From positions 1-34,250 of the forward strand of contig CANGZP010000018.1 in assembly GCA_947458475.1 (NCBI GenBank): a DNA stretch of 34,250 nt. Direction: 5' to 3'. Shown here in pieces: positions 1 through 7,802 of the stretch. The notes under the pieces were generated by a model. The model had not been told where the DNA came from, made no database searches, and saw only the letters and a list, made by a program, of their open reading frames with translations. Position 1 is the first letter of the stretch. Each line of letters starts with the position of its first letter. Both the position numbers and the translations under genes were made by a program. The stretch is from Cyclobacteriaceae bacterium. Its GTDB lineage: Bacteria; Bacteroidota; Bacteroidia; Cytophagales; Cyclobacteriaceae.

Positions 1-935
1 CGAAGTTTCTGAGCCTCGTAATTATCCTTCAAGTTGACCTGGGTGACCGATTGGGTCCGCGTGGAAATCAAGTTTTCAAACTCCGCAAGTTGAGCTTGCA
101 CAGAAGGTAGAAAATCCACGTCAGGAAGCCCTTGAATTGGCCCTTTAAACACAAGTTGATTTTCTTCAAACTTTAGATCCAATGAAAGTAGAAAATCTGT
201 GGTCTGCAGTTCTTCAATGGCTGCTGAAGTTTTGTCGTTGCTTACTCCGTTGAGTAGTTTGACCAGCCCTTTTGAGGAAAGGATTAACCTGCCCAGTCCT
301 TCTTTATTGGATAGTTGTTCGCCCAGCTTGGTCGAAATTGGGTTTGCATCTTCACTGAGGTAAAATCGAATGGCCTCTTCAATGACAAAAGAAGAGGAGG
401 AGATGAGCAGCACATTATTGAGGACGGTAATGCTCCATTGGATGCTATTGTTGCCATCCAGCACATCGTAAATCTCTTGCTCGCTGTATTTTCGTGTTTG
501 AAATCGGGTAGTTTTTGGCGCTTTGGATTTTAACTTATCCAAAAGTTCTGCTGGGGAGCTGGAGCCAAAATTCAGCGTGAATAGCAGACTAAATTTGTCG
601 GTACCTACTGCATGGTAGGATACGGTTACTTGCTTATTCCGTAGGGTTTTAGTCACAAATCCTGTTTCCCCCACGAGGCTATCTAATGCGCTTAACTGGT
701 TGCCCAAGGATTGGAATGCGGGAAATTGCGATAGCGGTGCCCAGACAGCTTGCTTCTGGAGTTCTTGCCAGGAATAATCGGCTTGTTGCGTTTCAAATAA
801 AAATACGGCATCATCCGAAATCAGTTCAAGACTATTGATGGTTCTGGACTTGATAAACCGTTGGTATACTTCATAACCTCCCCATCCAAGAAGGGATAGT
901 AGTAGAATGACCAACAAGCTTTTCCAGATTTTCAA
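1..935 (-). CDS. Membrane-anchored protein of unknown function (3' end cut by window edge)
   Basis: An uninterrupted minus-strand reading frame of about 311 codons runs off the left edge, so the C-terminus is missing. I place the start at a TTG at 933-935 because the first residues (LKIWKSLLVILLLSLLGWGG) form a basic N-terminus plus a hydrophobic segment, as in a signal anchor or uncleaved signal peptide. No ATG gives a better start. The rest looks soluble, with alternating beta-like and charged segments. It contains a Ser-rich stretch near residue 147 and no cysteine lipobox, so it is probably an inner-membrane-tethered periplasmic domain. I do not recognise the family. The general style recalls DUF3352-type proteins, but that is a weak impression. 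It lies 98 nt downstream of mdh, behind a strong terminator, so it is probably transcribed separately. The reading frame is certain; the function is unknown. Confidence 0.75.
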   Translation of the reverse strand, partial: MKIWKSLLVILLLSLLGWGGYEVYQRFIKSRTINSLELISDDAVFLFETQQADYSWQELQKQAVWAPLSQFPAFQSLGNQLSALDSLVGETGFVTKTLRNKQVTVSYHAVGTDKFSLLFTLNFGSSSPAELLDKLKSKAPKTTRFQTRKYSEQEIYDVLDGNNSIQWSITVLNNVLLISSSSFVIEEAIRFYLSEDANPISTKLGEQLSNKEGLGRLILSSKGLVKLLNGVSNDKTSAAIEELQTTDFLLSLDLKFEENQLVFKGPIQGLPDVDFLPSVQAQLAEFENLISTRTQSVTQVNLKDNYEAQKL

Positions 936-962
936 GTTGCAGTATCGAGTAAAAGTAAAAGA

Positions 963-1031
963 AGTAAAAAAAGACCTAAGCAACTTTCTTTATGAAAAAA
1001 GCCGCTTAGGTCATCGGTCTGGGAAAGACCG
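963..1031 (-). terminator. Double-hairpin Rho-independent terminator of mdh
   Basis: Directly after the mdh stop, read on the minus strand, is a small hairpin (arms 1026-1031 and 1015-1020, 6 bp). A second, stronger hairpin follows with perfect 9-bp arms (1004-1012 and 973-981). The 22-nt loop between those arms can extend the stem further. Seven U residues follow (972-966). It separates mdh from the membrane protein at 935. Confidence 0.85.
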
Positions 1032-1033
1032 GT

Positions 1034-1969
1034 TTAGTTGCTCAAACGATCCAAAACCTCCATCACTTCTTTGACGTGGCCTCTGGAAGTTTCAAGCAAT
1101 TGCTGTTCTTCCGCATTGAGATCCAGCTCAAGTACTTTTTCGATGCCGTTTTTGCCTAAGATTACAGGTACACCAAGATAGCAGTCATCGATGCCGTATT
1201 CACCATCCAATTTGATGCATACTGGGAATACTCTTCTTTGGTTTTTCAAGATGGCTTCTACCATTTGGGCAGCAGCAGCTCCTGGTGCATACCAGGCAGA
1301 AGTGCCCATCAGCTTCACCAATTCTCCGCCACCAAATTTGGTGCGCTCGATGATGGCATCAAGTTTTTCTTTTTCAACCAATTCAGTCACAGGGATACCC
1401 GCCACGGTGGTGTATCTTGGAAGTGGAACCATGGTATCCCCATGGCCTCCCATCAGGATTGCTTGAATTTCTTTTCCAGAAACATTCAATTCTTCAGCGA
1501 GGAAGGCACGGTAGCGTGCGGTGTCCAAAATACCCGCCATACCCATCACCTTATTTCGTGAAAATCCAGAAGTTAAATGTGCTTGGTAAGTCATTACATC
1601 CAAAGGATTGGACACCACGATGATGATTGCGTTTGGAGAATACTTCGCTACATTTTCAGTAACTGACTTTACGATTCCTGCGTTGGTTTCGATTAAGTCA
1701 TCACGAGTCATTCCTGGCTTTCTTGGAAGCCCTGAGGTGATGACTACCACATCTGAATTTGCGGTTTTGCTGTAGTCATTGGTGCTGCCAACGGTACGGC
1801 TATCGTATTGATTGATGGGTGCTTTTTGCCAAATGTCAAGCGCTTTGCCTTCGGCAATTCCCTCTTTGATGTCCACTAATACAATCTCTTCAGCTACCTC
1901 GCGATATGCCAATACATCGGCACAAGTGGCGCCTACATTTCCTGCCCCAACAACGGTTACTTTGCTCAT
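1034..1969 (-). CDS. mdh: Malate dehydrogenase (NAD-dependent, LDH-like type)
   Basis: Interconverts malate and oxaloacetate with NAD in the TCA cycle, in the cytoplasm. The 311-residue length is normal for the LDH-like bacterial type. Visible motifs: the Rossmann loop GAGNVG (residues 8-13); Asp33 at the end of beta-2, which favours NAD over NADP; the substrate loop LPRKPGMTRDD (81-91), whose Arg83 and Arg89 mark malate rather than lactate specificity; SNPLDV (120-125); Asp149/Arg152; and the catalytic His176 in MGGHGD. The ATG at 1967-1969 starts immediately before the Rossmann strand, as expected. It appears monocistronic: a 143-nt leader region lies upstream and a double-hairpin terminator downstream. 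The leader contains a 7-bp inverted repeat (2008-2014/2026-2032) of unknown significance. Nothing is missing. Confidence 0.97.
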   Translation of the reverse strand: MSKVTVVGAGNVGATCADVLAYREVAEEIVLVDIKEGIAEGKALDIWQKAPINQYDSRTVGSTNDYSKTANSDVVVITSGLPRKPGMTRDDLIETNAGIVKSVTENVAKYSPNAIIIVVSNPLDVMTYQAHLTSGFSRNKVMGMAGILDTARYRAFLAEELNVSGKEIQAILMGGHGDTMVPLPRYTTVAGIPVTELVEKEKLDAIIERTKFGGGELVKLMGTSAWYAPGAAAAQMVEAILKNQRRVFPVCIKLDGEYGIDDCYLGVPVILGKNGIEKVLELDLNAEEQQLLETSRGHVKEVMEVLDRLSN

Positions 1970-2112
1970 GGTTATAAATTTTTTGGTTTGAATGCCTGTA
2001 AATCGGCCCTAAGTTAATAAGTGATACTTAGGAATTGAAACCGCTTCTGGATTAAGTTTGTTGCAAAAGCACTGTTTTTTTAATAGGCATCGTGTATTTT
2101 TTTTATGACGCA

Positions 2113-2628
2113 CTACTCAAACATTTGCCGTAGGCTAAAGAACCCAAAAGACTCGCGATAGGATCGGAAAAGCCGCTGGTTGTTGGCGTTGTAAAACTCA
2201 GCCAGTGACGTCATCATTTTTGCTTTAATTTTTGGATTGTTTTCAAAGATTTCCAGCAGTGCAAACTGCGGGATGACTAATAATTCGGCTTCATCCGAGC
2301 TAACCAAGGCGGTGTAGGTTCTTTTCGAGTTTTCCAGAAGGGAATTTTCACCAAAGGCATCTCCTCGCTTCAGCTGCATGATGGTTTCAAAGTTTTCGCT
2401 GAGATCAATGGTCAGGTCTACCTGTCCTTTTCGGATGAGGTAGAGGGCTTGGCTTGGGTCCTTGCTAAAAAAAACAACCTCATCACGCAGGTATTTTCGC
2501 TCGTGCATGGTGGGCAAAAAGCGAGCAAGTTCTTGCTGCTTCAAAAGCTCGAAAAATTTGATCCCTTGTAGAAAGTCAAACATCCGCAATTCTTCGGGCT
2601 CATAGGTTTTGGAAAAAGGGTTTCTCAT
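2113..2628 (-). CDS. Stand-alone cyclic nucleotide-binding domain protein
   Basis: A 171-residue protein made almost entirely of one CAP/PKA-type cNMP-binding beta-barrel (about residues 25-140). The typical GQVDLTID strand and the phosphate-binding cassette segment RGDAFGENSLLEN are visible, followed by a Thr-rich YTALVSS strand. The cassette has Glu after Gly (GEN), but the Arg that usually binds the cyclic phosphate is not obvious, because the segment reads NSKRTYTA. There is no helix-turn-helix, kinase or membrane segment, so it is not a Crp-type transcription factor by itself. The C-terminal ~30 residues are helical and Phe/Arg-rich and could be an interaction surface. It begins 3 nt after tilS ends, so the two are almost certainly co-transcribed. 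The ligand and partner are unknown. The domain call is firm; the role is not. Confidence 0.85.
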   Translation of the reverse strand: MRNPFSKTYEPEELRMFDFLQGIKFFELLKQQELARFLPTMHERKYLRDEVVFFSKDPSQALYLIRKGQVDLTIDLSENFETIMQLKRGDAFGENSLLENSKRTYTALVSSDEAELLVIPQFALLEIFENNPKIKAKMMTSLAEFYNANNQRLFRSYRESFGFFSLRQMFE

Positions 2629-2631
2629 GGC

Positions 2632-3951
2632 TTAGCGTTTTTGAATGTGCAAGCATTTTTGGGTGGCAGGGCTCACTTTTGCCCAATCCGAAATTCGCAT
2701 GCCCAGAATCCAGGCTATTTTATTGCCTGAAACTAGGACTTTCACCTCTTTTTTTAAGGCAAAAGGCACTTTATTGTCAATCAGAAAGTCGGAAATCTTC
2801 TTTTCGGATTGCATTCCCAATGGAATGAACCGGTCTCCTTCCTGCCAGCTCCGGATTTGAAGCGGAAATTCCAAACAGTTCAGATCCAAAACTGCATTTG
2901 CGGGATTCCGGTCGATTTCTTTTGGAAGACCATCCCAAGTCAATTGGTATCCTCCCTCTGGAAGTTCAATAGAAGGAGCCCCAAAAGGAAGTTCGGTTGC
3001 TGGAAATTCAACAGGATTCGGATACAAAATCAATTCATCCCGATCTAGACTGAGTTCGTACGCGGTGCTCCGCAGTAACCGGCCTGGCTTGATCTCTTCC
3101 AAGCATTTGGACAGCGCCAAGGCTTGGTCGGAATTGAATCCGTACGGGCGCAGCCAAAAATAAAGGAGGGTAGCTGCCCCAGGTAGATTTTGAATGGACT
3201 TGTAGGAGAGAAAGCTCATCCCCTGCTGTTCTCGGACATGCTCTTTTTTCCAAGCCTCAAATAAGCCAGTAAACGCCTTGCCTGTATCCTTTAATCGTGC
3301 AAAGCTTTGAAGGAGATTCTGTCTGGTATCAGGTTCGAGGCTGTAGAGTGCAGGCAATCCACTATGGCGCAACTTATTTCTTTTGTAATCACTCGATGCA
3401 TTGGAATGGTCTTCTCGCCAAGATTGCTTGACTTCCTCCATGTAGGATTCAAGCTGGACTCTAGAAAAAGGAAGCAGTGGACGAATCAGCCAGCCCCTAC
3501 GCTCACTCATGCCATACAATCCCTCGATGCCGGTGCCACGTACTAGGTTTAGAAAAATGGTCTCTAGCTGATCGTCCTGGTGATGAGCCAAGAGTATGCC
3601 TTCCAGATTTTGCTGCCTTCGAATTTTTTCAAAAAACTCATAGCGAATTTCTCGAGCGGCCATCTGTATGGAAATGCCATTTTTATCCGCCCATTCCACT
3701 GTATCGGCCCGATGAACATGAATTAGTATCGAGCGGTCTTGAGCCCAGTTTTTTACAAACTCCTCATCTCCATCGCTATCTTCACCACGCAAGCCAAAGT
3801 TGACATGAGCCAGCTCTAGCTGAATCCCCGAAGCATGTAGTAAATGCGCCAAGGCCATGCTGTCTAGTCCGCCACTGCAGGCCAGCAGGTAGCGTTTGTT
3901 GGCTTCCAGAAGTGTGCTTTGTCGGATATGCAAGATAAAGGCGTCGTACAT
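2632..3951 (-). CDS. tilS: tRNA(Ile)-lysidine synthetase
   Basis: Modifies the wobble cytidine of the tRNA-Ile CAU anticodon to lysidine using ATP and lysine. This is essential for reading AUA codons. The 439-residue protein carries the PP-loop ATPase motif SGGLDS at residues 26-31, then HVNFGLRGEDSD and LAHHQDDQLET, both hallmark TilS segments of the N-terminal catalytic domain. The C-terminal third (from about residue 365) contains the TilS-C signature region around RSWQEGDRFIPLGM and KKISDFLIDNKVP. The start is the ATG at 3949-3951. A TATTTTTG box on the minus strand (3963-3956) lies so close upstream that the transcript could be nearly leaderless. It is divergent from the OstA-like gene (48 nt between them) and is followed after 3 nt by the cNMP-binding protein gene. 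Confidence 0.96.
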   Translation of the reverse strand: MYDAFILHIRQSTLLEANKRYLLACSGGLDSMALAHLLHASGIQLELAHVNFGLRGEDSDGDEEFVKNWAQDRSILIHVHRADTVEWADKNGISIQMAAREIRYEFFEKIRRQQNLEGILLAHHQDDQLETIFLNLVRGTGIEGLYGMSERRGWLIRPLLPFSRVQLESYMEEVKQSWREDHSNASSDYKRNKLRHSGLPALYSLEPDTRQNLLQSFARLKDTGKAFTGLFEAWKKEHVREQQGMSFLSYKSIQNLPGAATLLYFWLRPYGFNSDQALALSKCLEEIKPGRLLRSTAYELSLDRDELILYPNPVEFPATELPFGAPSIELPEGGYQLTWDGLPKEIDRNPANAVLDLNCLEFPLQIRSWQEGDRFIPLGMQSEKKISDFLIDNKVPFALKKEVKVLVSGNKIAWILGMRISDWAKVSPATQKCLHIQKR

Positions 3952-3974
3952 TAATCAAAAATAGCTTTTTCTGC

Positions 3975-3982
3975 TAAATTTG
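3975..3982 (+). promoter_or_regulatory. Candidate Bacteroidota -7 box for the OstA-like gene
   Basis: TAAATTTG matches the Bacteroidota consensus TAnnTTTG and ends 17 nt before the ATG at 4000. No clear TTG is found at the expected -33 distance (only TTA at 3951-3953, spacer 21). The 48-nt divergent gap also holds a TATTTTTG box on the other strand for tilS (3956-3963), so the two promoters would overlap. Confidence 0.4.
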
Positions 3983-3999
3983 CCTCCATTACGTCCTGT

Positions 4000-5631
4000 A
4001 TGAAATCTCCTTTTTTCATTCTATTCCTTCTCTTGGCACTATGGATGCCCATCCTTGGCCATGCGCAGTCCTCTTCGCTCTTGGAGATTCGAAGTGCAGA
4101 CCTACTACAGGGTGCCAAAGGCTTTGAGCGCCTGCTTGGGAATGTGAAAATGAAGCACCAAAATTCACTTATTTCTTGTGATTCAGCCTATTTTTTTCGT
4201 GAGGAAAATCGTGCACAGCTTTTTGGGAGGGTGCAAATCAAGGATGAGGTAGATCCCATCACCACGACCAGTTCCTACGCAGAGTACGATGGCGCGACCA
4301 AGGTGGCTAAGCTTCGCAAAAATGTGGTCTTCACCAACCAGAAGACCAAGCTGTATACCGAATACCTGGATTACAACCGGGAATCCAACGTGGCGACCTA
4401 TTTTGAAGGGGGTAAGATGGTGGATTCTGTAAATGTACTTACGAGTGAGCTGGGCACTTATGATATCAATTATGAACGGATAAGCTTCGAGCAAGATGTG
4501 ATTCTAGTGAATCCAGATTACACGCTCAAAACCCAGAATCTTATTTATCTGACCATTCCTAAAACTGCGCAAACTCCAGGATTGACCAATATTGTGTCCA
4601 AAGAGGGATATAATTTGGATGCGCAAAAGGGAAGTTTTTACGACACCCAGCTCAAGCAGTTTAAGTTTTTTGAGGGCTTGGTGGAGACGGCGGAGAGTCG
4701 GGTGAAAGCGGATGAATTGTTTTACGATGAGCCCAAAGCCTACTATGAGGGTAAAAAAGATGTGCGGGTTCTGAATAAAGAAAGAGAGCTAGAAGTGTTT
4801 GGGGATGTGGGTAACTATTGGGAGACTAAAAAATACAGTCAGATGTATGGGAAGGCTTTGGTGCGCAAGTATTTTGAGTCAGACACTCTTTTTCTTACCG
4901 CAGACACCTTGATTTCCCAGGATGGAGAAGCTGATTCATCCAAATTTTTGCTTGCCTTTCATCAAGTGAACCTAGTTAAATCGGACCTTTCTGGGAAAGC
5001 AGATTCCTTGTTGTATGCCTTTGGGGACTCGTCTATTCACCTGTACAAAGACCCAATTTTATGGAATCGCTCCAGCCAAATTGCAGCAGACAGCATGGTC
5101 TTTTACCTCAAGAATGAAACCTTGGATCGGGTTTACATGAAGAACAAGGCCTTTGCGATTTTGACAGATACCTTGTTGAATTTCAACCAGATGAAAGGAA
5201 GAAAGATGACTGGGTACTTCAAAGATGGGCAGATGAGTAGTTTGTTTATTGAGGGGAATGGGGAGTCATTGTACTATGCGCTCGAAGGAGATACCTTGAC
5301 TCAAGGAATTAATCGAATTCTTAGCTCAACCATAGGGCTGACCTTCGAAGATGGGTTGATCAAAAAATCAAATTTTGGAGTTCGGCCTGATGGTAAATTT
5401 ATTCCTGTCCAGGACATTGATGAAAAGATGAGTCGGCTTGAAGGATTTCGTTGGAGGGTCGACGAAAAGCCTTCGCGAGCGACCATTGATGCCTGGCGGA
5501 AGGTGGTTGAAATTGATCCTACGCTACGAAATTTTTTCAACGAGCCGGAGGTAAAGCTTAGTATGCCCACACAGGGACAGCTTCAAAAAGTACTCAAAGA
5601 AAAGCCTGTCAAGCAATCGGGCGGCGGTTAA
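4000..5631 (+). CDS. OstA/LptA-like periplasmic protein (LPS transport family)
   Basis: A 543-residue exported protein. A signal peptide (hydrophobic LFLLLALWMPI, cleavage probably after GHAQ, about residue 23) precedes OstA/LptA-type beta-jellyroll repeats. Typical elements are the LLGNVKMKHQNSLISCDSAYFF segment, 'AQLFGRVQIKD' and repeated short strands of the form 'Y-E-x-G-x-K-x-V/D'. The LptA/LptD-N fold carries lipopolysaccharide across the periplasm. Bacteroidota have a long OstA-like form that is larger than E. coli LptA and lacks the LptD barrel, and this length and layout fit that form. The last ~60 residues are charged and Pro/Lys-rich. It opens the plus-strand envelope block (T9SS-sorted protein, bamD) and is divergent from tilS. 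The family call is good; whether it acts as LptA, as part of LptD or in another role cannot be decided from sequence. Confidence 0.85.
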   Translation: MKSPFFILFLLLALWMPILGHAQSSSLLEIRSADLLQGAKGFERLLGNVKMKHQNSLISCDSAYFFREENRAQLFGRVQIKDEVDPITTTSSYAEYDGATKVAKLRKNVVFTNQKTKLYTEYLDYNRESNVATYFEGGKMVDSVNVLTSELGTYDINYERISFEQDVILVNPDYTLKTQNLIYLTIPKTAQTPGLTNIVSKEGYNLDAQKGSFYDTQLKQFKFFEGLVETAESRVKADELFYDEPKAYYEGKKDVRVLNKERELEVFGDVGNYWETKKYSQMYGKALVRKYFESDTLFLTADTLISQDGEADSSKFLLAFHQVNLVKSDLSGKADSLLYAFGDSSIHLYKDPILWNRSSQIAADSMVFYLKNETLDRVYMKNKAFAILTDTLLNFNQMKGRKMTGYFKDGQMSSLFIEGNGESLYYALEGDTLTQGINRILSSTIGLTFEDGLIKKSNFGVRPDGKFIPVQDIDEKMSRLEGFRWRVDEKPSRATIDAWRKVVEIDPTLRNFFNEPEVKLSMPTQGQLQKVLKEKPVKQSGGG

Positions 5632-5772
5632 GCGGCTAGAAACACCTCATTTTTAAAACTTAACAACAATTAACCCAGTTTTGGGAGAAAACTTGTATCT
5701 TTTTAAATACATTTAACGTAAAGTTTCTAGACTTTATTGTTCCCACATCAGACTTCTTGAGTACTTTATTTT

Positions 5773-6486
5773 ATGAACAGCCAATTACTCAAATTGACCG
5801 TTATGCTGCTGCTGCTGTTCCCGATTTTTGCGGGTGCCCAGCAGGTACATGTCTTGAGTGAAGCGGTTGAATTTTCAGGTAAAATTGGTTCCTCCCAGCG
5901 GAAAACAGTACTCCTTCACAACGAATCCTCACAATCCAAAACATACCTCTTGCGAAATATAAAGGGGAGTATCGGGTCCTCTCAAAAAATGCGAATTTGT
6001 CTAGGTGATCAGTGTTTTGATCCGAAAAAAGACTTGGCGAAGGTGATGTTAAAACTTGCTCCAGGGGAGATTTATACTGACCTCTATTTGGAGTTTGAAT
6101 TAGGCATTGCTGAGACGTTGGGAAGTTTTGATTTGGTGTTTGTGAATAGTGAGGCCTTACGTGATTTTTTTGTGGTAGAGGCGAAATACTCCGTGTCAAG
6201 TGAACCAAAAGCAGATTTTTCACACAAAGACATCAAGTTGGGGGATATTTATCCAAATCCAAGCAACCGGGTAGCGCAATTGGACTACACCCTCGTCAAT
6301 CCAAAATCCAAAGCTAAAATTACCGTTACCAGTTTTATAGGTAATCCCATAGCGGAATACGAATTGGATCCTACACGAAATAGTTTGGTCATTCATGTTG
6401 CGGACTTCCAGCCGGGAGTGTATTTCTACACCTTGTTTGTTGACAATAAAAACGTGGTCACCAAGAAATTACAAGTGAAAAAGTAA
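5773..6486 (+). CDS. Secreted protein with C-terminal T9SS type A sorting domain
   Basis: A 237-residue exported protein. A signal peptide (residues 1 to about 22, ending AGAQ) is followed by a ~125-residue beta-rich region resembling an Ig-like or abnormal-spindle-type fold (FSGKIGSSQRKTVLLHN, then a dominant run of strands). The C-terminal domain (155-237) matches the Por-secretion tail: GDIYPNPSN (158-165), a central 'VTSFIGNPIAEYEL' strand, and GVYFYTLFVDNK near the end with a Lys-rich terminus. Such tails direct proteins through the type IX secretion system to the cell surface, where they are usually cleaved off. Two cysteines in CLGDQC (76 and 81) may form a small disulfide loop. The protein is short, with no recognisable enzyme domain, so its job at the surface is unknown. 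A 141-nt gap upstream and a 71-nt gap downstream suggest its own transcript. Confidence 0.85.
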   Translation: MNSQLLKLTVMLLLLFPIFAGAQQVHVLSEAVEFSGKIGSSQRKTVLLHNESSQSKTYLLRNIKGSIGSSQKMRICLGDQCFDPKKDLAKVMLKLAPGEIYTDLYLEFELGIAETLGSFDLVFVNSEALRDFFVVEAKYSVSSEPKADFSHKDIKLGDIYPNPSNRVAQLDYTLVNPKSKAKITVTSFIGNPIAEYELDPTRNSLVIHVADFQPGVYFYTLFVDNKNVVTKKLQVKK

Positions 6487-6510
6487 GCCTTCCAAGCTAG
6501 GCTATTTCAT

Positions 6511-6540
6511 TTGAATTCTTACAATTATCTCGTATATTTG
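6511..6540 (+). promoter_or_regulatory. Bacteroidota-type promoter of bamD operon
   Basis: TTG at 6511-6513, a 19-nt spacer, and TATATTTG at 6533-6540 match the Bacteroidota sigma-A consensus (TTG-N19-TAnnTTTG) exactly. Transcription would begin about 6545-6548, leaving a 10-13 nt leader before the bamD ATG at 6558. This is the best promoter match in the window. Confidence 0.7.
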
Positions 6541-6557
6541 CGGTCCTTAAATTAATC

Positions 6558-7451
6558 ATGCGTCACTATTCAATCTTCTTTGTATTCGTCTTGGTTCTTC
6601 TTGGAGCCTGTGGGCCTTTTGCCAAGTTGGAAAAAAGTACCAACTGGGAGGAGCTGTACAACGGTGCCAACAAATACTACCAAGAAGGAGAGTACAACAA
6701 GGCGATTATCTTGTATGAAAAGGTGCTACCTGTAATCAAGGGGTCTGAGAAGGCGGAAATGGCAGAATACAACTATGCCAACTGTCACTTCAAAACTAAA
6801 AGATACATCGAGTCTGCTGGATATTTCAATACCTTCTTCAAGACCTACAATCGAAGTGCCTTAGCGGAAGAAGCGCTGTTTATGCATGCTTATTCCTTGT
6901 ACTTAGATGCGCCAGATTACAATTTGGATCAGCAGAGTAGTAAAGAAGCGGTTACTGCCATTCAGCAATTTGTAGGAAAATTCCCTGGTTCTGCTAGCTA
7001 TGAGCGTGCTATGGGGATGTTGAAGGATTTGGAGTCCAGATTTGAAGAAAAAGCCTACAGTGAGGCGGAAATGTATTACCGATTGAAGGAAGGTTTGAGG
7101 CCGGGTGATTTTTATAGGGCCTGCATCATCAACTTTCAAAACTTCGCTAAGGACTATCCAGAAAGCAAGCGTAACGAAGAGTTGGCCTACCGTTTGGTAG
7201 AAGTGGGCTATGTCTACGCCAAAAACAGTGCATTTAATAAGAAAGAGGAGCGTTTGAATGATGCGTTGAAGTTTGCATCTAATTTTTACCGAAAGTATGC
7301 GTCAAGTGGGTATTTGGGAGAGGTCAAAAAATTAGAAGCGCAAACCAAAGAGGAAATTCAGGCGTACAACAAGCAGAAAAAAGAGATTGCAGATAAAAAA
7401 GCTGCGGAAGAGGCGGTAGCAGCGGCAGCAGCAACTACCACCTCAAATTAA
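6558..7451 (+). CDS. bamD: Outer membrane protein assembly factor BamD (lipoprotein)
   Basis: Outer-membrane lipoprotein of the BAM complex that inserts beta-barrel proteins. The 297-residue protein has a lipoprotein signal peptide with lipobox LGAC and lipidated Cys18. TPR-like helical repeats follow: NWEELYNGANKYYQEGEYNKAI, then AEMAEYNYANCHFKTKRYIESAGYF, then a SALAEEALFMHAYSLY helix pair typical of BamD. The C-terminus (about 265-297) is a Lys/Ala-rich low-complexity tail, common in Bacteroidota homologues. The gene follows a clear promoter. rpoZ begins 30 nt after its stop and coaBC 6 nt after rpoZ, which is the usual Bacteroidota order, so these are probably one operon. The context and motifs leave little doubt. 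Confidence 0.93.
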   Translation: MRHYSIFFVFVLVLLGACGPFAKLEKSTNWEELYNGANKYYQEGEYNKAIILYEKVLPVIKGSEKAEMAEYNYANCHFKTKRYIESAGYFNTFFKTYNRSALAEEALFMHAYSLYLDAPDYNLDQQSSKEAVTAIQQFVGKFPGSASYERAMGMLKDLESRFEEKAYSEAEMYYRLKEGLRPGDFYRACIINFQNFAKDYPESKRNEELAYRLVEVGYVYAKNSAFNKKEERLNDALKFASNFYRKYASSGYLGEVKKLEAQTKEEIQAYNKQKKEIADKKAAEEAVAAAAATTTSN

Positions 7452-7481
7452 TTTACTCACACGCAATTAAACACAAACTAT

Positions 7482-7796
7482 ATGGCTGTTAATCCATCAA
7501 TCATCACCAGAGACCTAGATAAAATCGCCGATCAAACAGGCAACATCTATGAGTCGATTCACATCGTGGGTCAGCGTGCAAAGCAGATTTCTTCAACCTT
7601 GAAGGAAGAGCTGAATAACAAGCTTTCTGAGTTTGCTTCTACCGTAGACAACTTGGAAGAAGTATTCGAAAACAAGGAGCAGATCGAAATCTCTAAGTTT
7701 TACGAAAGAATGCCTAAGCCAACTTCTTTGGCGATGGAAGAATTTACTGAAGGAAAAATTCACCACAGGTATCCATCGCAAGAAGGAGCGGAGTAA
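7482..7796 (+). CDS. rpoZ: DNA-directed RNA polymerase omega subunit (Rpb6 family, Bacteroidota type)
   Basis: A 104-residue protein that binds the beta-prime subunit and helps assemble and stabilise RNA polymerase. It belongs to the divergent Bacteroidota omega/Rpb6 form. The conserved helix TGNIYESIHIVGQRAKQI (about residues 19-36) corresponds to the omega segment that clamps beta-prime. The following amphipathic region is acidic (DNLEEVFENKEQIEIS). The length is typical for this form and longer than E. coli omega's 91 residues. The position between bamD and coaBC is diagnostic, since omega next to coaBC (dfp) is a widespread arrangement. The start is the ATG at 7482; coaBC begins 6 nt after the stop. 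Confidence 0.9.
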   Translation: MAVNPSIITRDLDKIADQTGNIYESIHIVGQRAKQISSTLKEELNNKLSEFASTVDNLEEVFENKEQIEISKFYERMPKPTSLAMEEFTEGKIHHRYPSQEGAE

Positions 7797-7802
7797 TTCC
7801 CA

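Noticed and set aside
3477..3803. A 108-codon plus-strand frame inside tilS
   Set aside because: Antisense to the PP-loop domain of tilS; it has odd composition rich in His, Cys and Pro.
5635..5730. Distant inverted repeat ctagaaac / gtttctag before the T9SS-sorted gene
   Set aside because: Only 8 bp with 80 nt between the arms; expected by chance in A/T-rich intergenic DNA.
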